A DNA stretch of 64,000 nucleotides from Psilocybe azurescens (taxonomy: Eukaryota > Basidiomycota > Agaricomycetes > Agaricales > Agrocybaceae), in assembly GCA_023853785.1 (NCBI GenBank), contig JAJIRX010000648.1, positions 1-64,000 of the forward strand, in the 5' to 3' direction. Made by a program: the position numbers and the translations under genes. The notes beneath the pieces were generated by a model. It ran no database searches. It was not told where the DNA came from and was given only the letters and a program-made list of their open reading frames with translations. Each line of letters begins with the position of its first letter. Within the stretch, counting starts at the first letter, position 1. Of the stretch, positions 61,501-64,000 are shown in pieces.

Positions 61501-62282
61501 GGTCACAGAGTACGGAGTCGGCGCTAGTGGGGTCACATAAGTTTCACGTACAGTTGAGGGGCGTTTGGACTGAAACCTACCTTGGACACCATACCTGGCA
61601 TGTATCACATAGCCGAACGTTGTCAGTCAGGTCCGGGATGACTTCCTTCTCTGCAACAACATATTCATAGCGCGAGATGAGGACGTCCCGGATATGGTCA
61701 GGAACTGTGTGGGTTCGGTGTTATTGATGATTAGGTAATGCACTTCGATAAATCGGAAGAAATGAATTGCAAAAGTGCTTACGATTTCGAACATCATGGG
61801 AAGGAATAACTTCAAATTCTTTCTTTATGTATGGATCAAAAAGTCGATTAAAGTAAAACCTGTCTGGACGTTTCTTCCAGCCAGACAAGTCGGAAATTTT
61901 GTCTCTGTGGACCACGTGGCACTTAGCGCGTAGTTGATTGATGTCGCACACTTCCGAATATATGGCAGCAAGTAGCAGACGAGGGTCCGCCACTGGGCGG
62001 TCGCTCACATCACTGGGTCGATAATACCAGGCAAGACGGACTCGGGTGTAAAGATAATTCTTGCCTTCTTCACCTTTTGGTGCGTCTTCTGGGGGCAAGA
62101 ATTGCATTATTCTTGCGACAGAGTAAGGTGTCCCGTCACGGGAATCCCAACTAGGCGAACAGTATACATGGTCTTGGAAAAATAGGTCAGCTACATGAGC
62201 ATATTAGCGAAAGCAGAAGAAATAGGAATATACCATTGACTTTGACTAGATCTCCGTTTTTGAGATAAACGGGGTGGGACAT
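58569..62282 (-). CDS. Snt2-like BAH-PHD-SANT-GATA-ePHD chromatin protein
   Basis: Starts at 62,282 (MSHPVYLKNGDLVKVN) and has many short exons. Order of domains: a BAH domain (DHVYCSPSWDSRDGTPYSVA, NYLYTRVRLAWYYRPSDV, CHVVHRDKISDL); PHD1 (CDTCQVWCPSADSVLCDRCK, YFHMKCVQPPL, WTCAPC) followed by an AT-hook-like RGRGRPRKDK; a SANT domain (WNREEVVAFEDAIQQHG, MPEVVRFYGHWK); a GATA-like finger (CGACRTRESKVWWKAP, NILCDNCGTNWRKYADL); PHD2 (CLGCHKAGPPGKVLKCKQC, VCELC); and an extended PHD (CLLCPRSAPEDKRKNPW, GWVHILCAVFTPELTFAD, CCLCGETEGAAIRCSDC, FHSSCAWKQGHKFGFE). This order matches yeast Snt2, which acts with Ecm5 and Rpd3 at stress genes and also has E3 ligase activity on histones. I saw no frame breaks. 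Confidence 0.88.
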
Positions 62283-63377
62283 GGGTGGCAATTGAACGTC
62301 GCTGAGCTTCAAATATCCAACAGAAGCAAGAAAAATAGATGGGGAAAAGGAGGAAGTGCCAAGATAGGGGATTCGAAATTTAGATGGTGCGTAATATTAT
62401 GTGGGAGAATGGGGGAATACGAGGAATGATGAAGAGAGATTGATTTGGAGAGGAAGGTGGAGGACGGGAAACAAGAGGGATTCACACTCCGACCGTGCCC
62501 ATCAACACAAACCTCGTCCCAACACAGCACCGCTAAATGAACTACTTTCGATCAAAGTCGGGTCTGTCATTACTCTATGTCCTCTATATATTTCACACTC
62601 ATTTATTTGCGGAACGGACTTCAATCCATAAACCGGATCCCATGACAGGCCACGGTGTACACATTGGGCGAGAGTTTGAGCAGTAAGCGGCACTCGTTGA
62701 TTCCAATCGGATTAAAGCAGTGGCCAAAGTACTACTTCGACTAATAATAGAAAATCTGGCTACACCTCATATACTACACGCTTGACGACGATAAGTCCCA
62801 CAAGTGCACGACAAGCAACAGTAAATGAAGATGCTAAAAATGGACGGGCGGCCTGACCAACAGGTGCTTCCTTCTGTAAGGTCTCGACAGATATTATGAG
62901 ACCCCGTTAATGTACCTACGGAGGGCAACGGATCAACTAGCCATAATACAATGAAGCTGTCTCTTCATGAAGGGTATGTATCCTATCCTCCAAGCCTCTT
63001 AAGAACCTTCGTGGAACTTGAAAGAACCTAAATCATTGAAGAGGTGAACCAGTCTAAGCAGATTGCTCTAGCCTGTCAAAAATTCTAGCGGTCTGAAGTT
63101 GATCAGAGCTAGTTTGATAGGCATTGGGTGTTAATCCGAGTTCTAAGGCAAGTTGGGGATGCAATTTGGGTTTTATGAACGTGTTTGAAGTCTAGGGTCA
63201 ATTTGGGTGGGCCTCGGCACAATAAGGCACAAACCAATCAGGTGCCGCTTAGTCACGGATCTGCCGGAAACCCTGATCGGACATGTATTTTACTTGGCGG
63301 AGGACATTCACAAGGGGTGTCTCGTCAACTTGTACGACCCACACCGCTGCTCTAGGGTACGGTACAGGTTACCCTCG
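62283..63377. other. Intergenic, no gene seen
   Basis: This lies between divergent genes: the Snt2-like start and the partial gene at the right edge. Only short frames occur. Confidence 0.55.
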
Positions 63378-64000
63378 ATGCCAAAGTGGTTTGACAAATT
63401 TCTCCCGTCATATACCGCTCCTCAATGGACTGAACAGTACTATACCAAACCTACCTCGCTCGAAATTAACACGGAGAAGAATACCCAGGACTCTACACTC
63501 CCTTCAATGAATACCCCAACCACGACCACCGCAATAGATACCCTTCCTCCACCAGTCGTGCAGAGCCTCTCTTCCTCCAACACCAAGGCTCGTCGGAAAA
63601 GCAAAAAGGCAGCTCGCGTTAAAGGACTTAGCGTGCATTGGGCTCAGTTCAGGAAACGCATAGGCACTGGCACCGCGCCCGACAGCAGCTCTCTATTTGG
63701 CGAGAGTGCTGCAGAGAGCAACTACACTCGGAGATTAGAAAGTGCAGAGGCGAGTGACTATGTGGATGAGGTAGTGGTTGATCGTAATTGGTCGGAGGAG
63801 ATCAAAAGTTCGATCTCTCATTCCGACCATGGAGCCAGTCCAGAGAAGTCGGGCACAAGCCATCCACCAGAACGAGGGAACAGTGACCATGAAAGCGTCG
63901 CAGAAGATAAATTCTGGGGCTTGTCCACTCCTATCACTATTCTGCGGTATCAGGCATGGCCTCTGATTATGGAGATATTCAGCTCCCGGTTTCTTGACGA
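63378..64000 (+). CDS. Unidentified protein, 5' part, runs off the window
   Basis: An uninterrupted frame opens at ATG 63,378 (MPKWFDKFLPSYTAPQWTEQ) and stays open for 207 codons to the last base. It has an intrinsically disordered Ser/Thr/Pro-rich N-terminus, a basic patch (KARRKSKKAARVKG) and an acidic Ser-rich region. A more hydrophobic stretch then begins (FWGLSTPITILRYQAWPLIM, EIFSSRFLDE), looking like the juxtamembrane lead-in of a membrane protein. I do not recognise the family with confidence. One possibility is the N-terminal region of a fungal membrane-associated cyclase-like protein; the continuation outside the window would decide. Confidence 0.6.
   Translation, partial: MPKWFDKFLPSYTAPQWTEQYYTKPTSLEINTEKNTQDSTLPSMNTPTTTTAIDTLPPPVVQSLSSSNTKARRKSKKAARVKGLSVHWAQFRKRIGTGTAPDSSSLFGESAAESNYTRRLESAEASDYVDEVVVDRNWSEEIKSSISHSDHGASPEKSGTSHPPERGNSDHESVAEDKFWGLSTPITILRYQAWPLIMEIFSSRFLD

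Overview
The window looks like nuclear DNA of a mushroom-forming basidiomycete (Agaricomycetes). Genes are densely interrupted by GT-AG introns of about 50-70 bases. Several encoded families are typical of these fungi: a FunK1 kinase, a BAH-PHD-SANT Snt2-like protein, an ADIP coiled-coil protein and a DUF4436 membrane protein. No bacterial, organellar or viral replicon features are visible.

Left third (1 to about 16,000): AT-rich, gene-poor and made of nested transposable elements. A 1.4 kb element with long inverted repeats lies at 840-2272. From 3288 to about 11,550 runs one decayed gene of an unidentified, apparently multi-copy fungal family. It is split by a Ty1/copia element (5193-9055, LTRs and a perfect 5-base target duplication) and by a second inverted-repeat element (about 9124-10,882) that carries a minisatellite and a tRNA-like sequence. 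A complete-length but dead Tc1/mariner element (12,161-15,730) has its own 1.9 kb insertion.

Middle (17,470-45,282): a block of host genes bounded by a 2.07 kb inverted duplication. Each arm carries a DUF4436 gene; the left one is open and the right one has a nonsense codon. Between the arms lie a RING-finger protein (-), a She3-like coiled-coil protein (+), a FunK1 kinase (-), a nitronate monooxygenase (+), a Wss1-type DNA-protein crosslink protease (+), two tandem DNA polymerase delta subunit 4 genes (+), a phenol-hydroxylase-type FAD monooxygenase (+) and an ADIP-domain protein (-). The right arm ends inside a Zn(II)2Cys6 transcription factor gene, which is cut off in its regulatory domain.

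Right third (47,848-64,000): a long low-complexity protein with Trp-containing repeats (-), a rhodanese-USP deubiquitinase (+), an Snt2-like chromatin protein (-), and the 5' part of an unidentified gene running off the end (+).

An overall caution: most GC-rich host genes can be read through only if a homopolymer run is changed by one base (nearly always one base missing). This recurs at least 17 times and looks more like a long-read consensus problem than biology, so these genes should not be called pseudogenes without checking. Exon boundaries below were placed by eye from splice signals and protein continuity.
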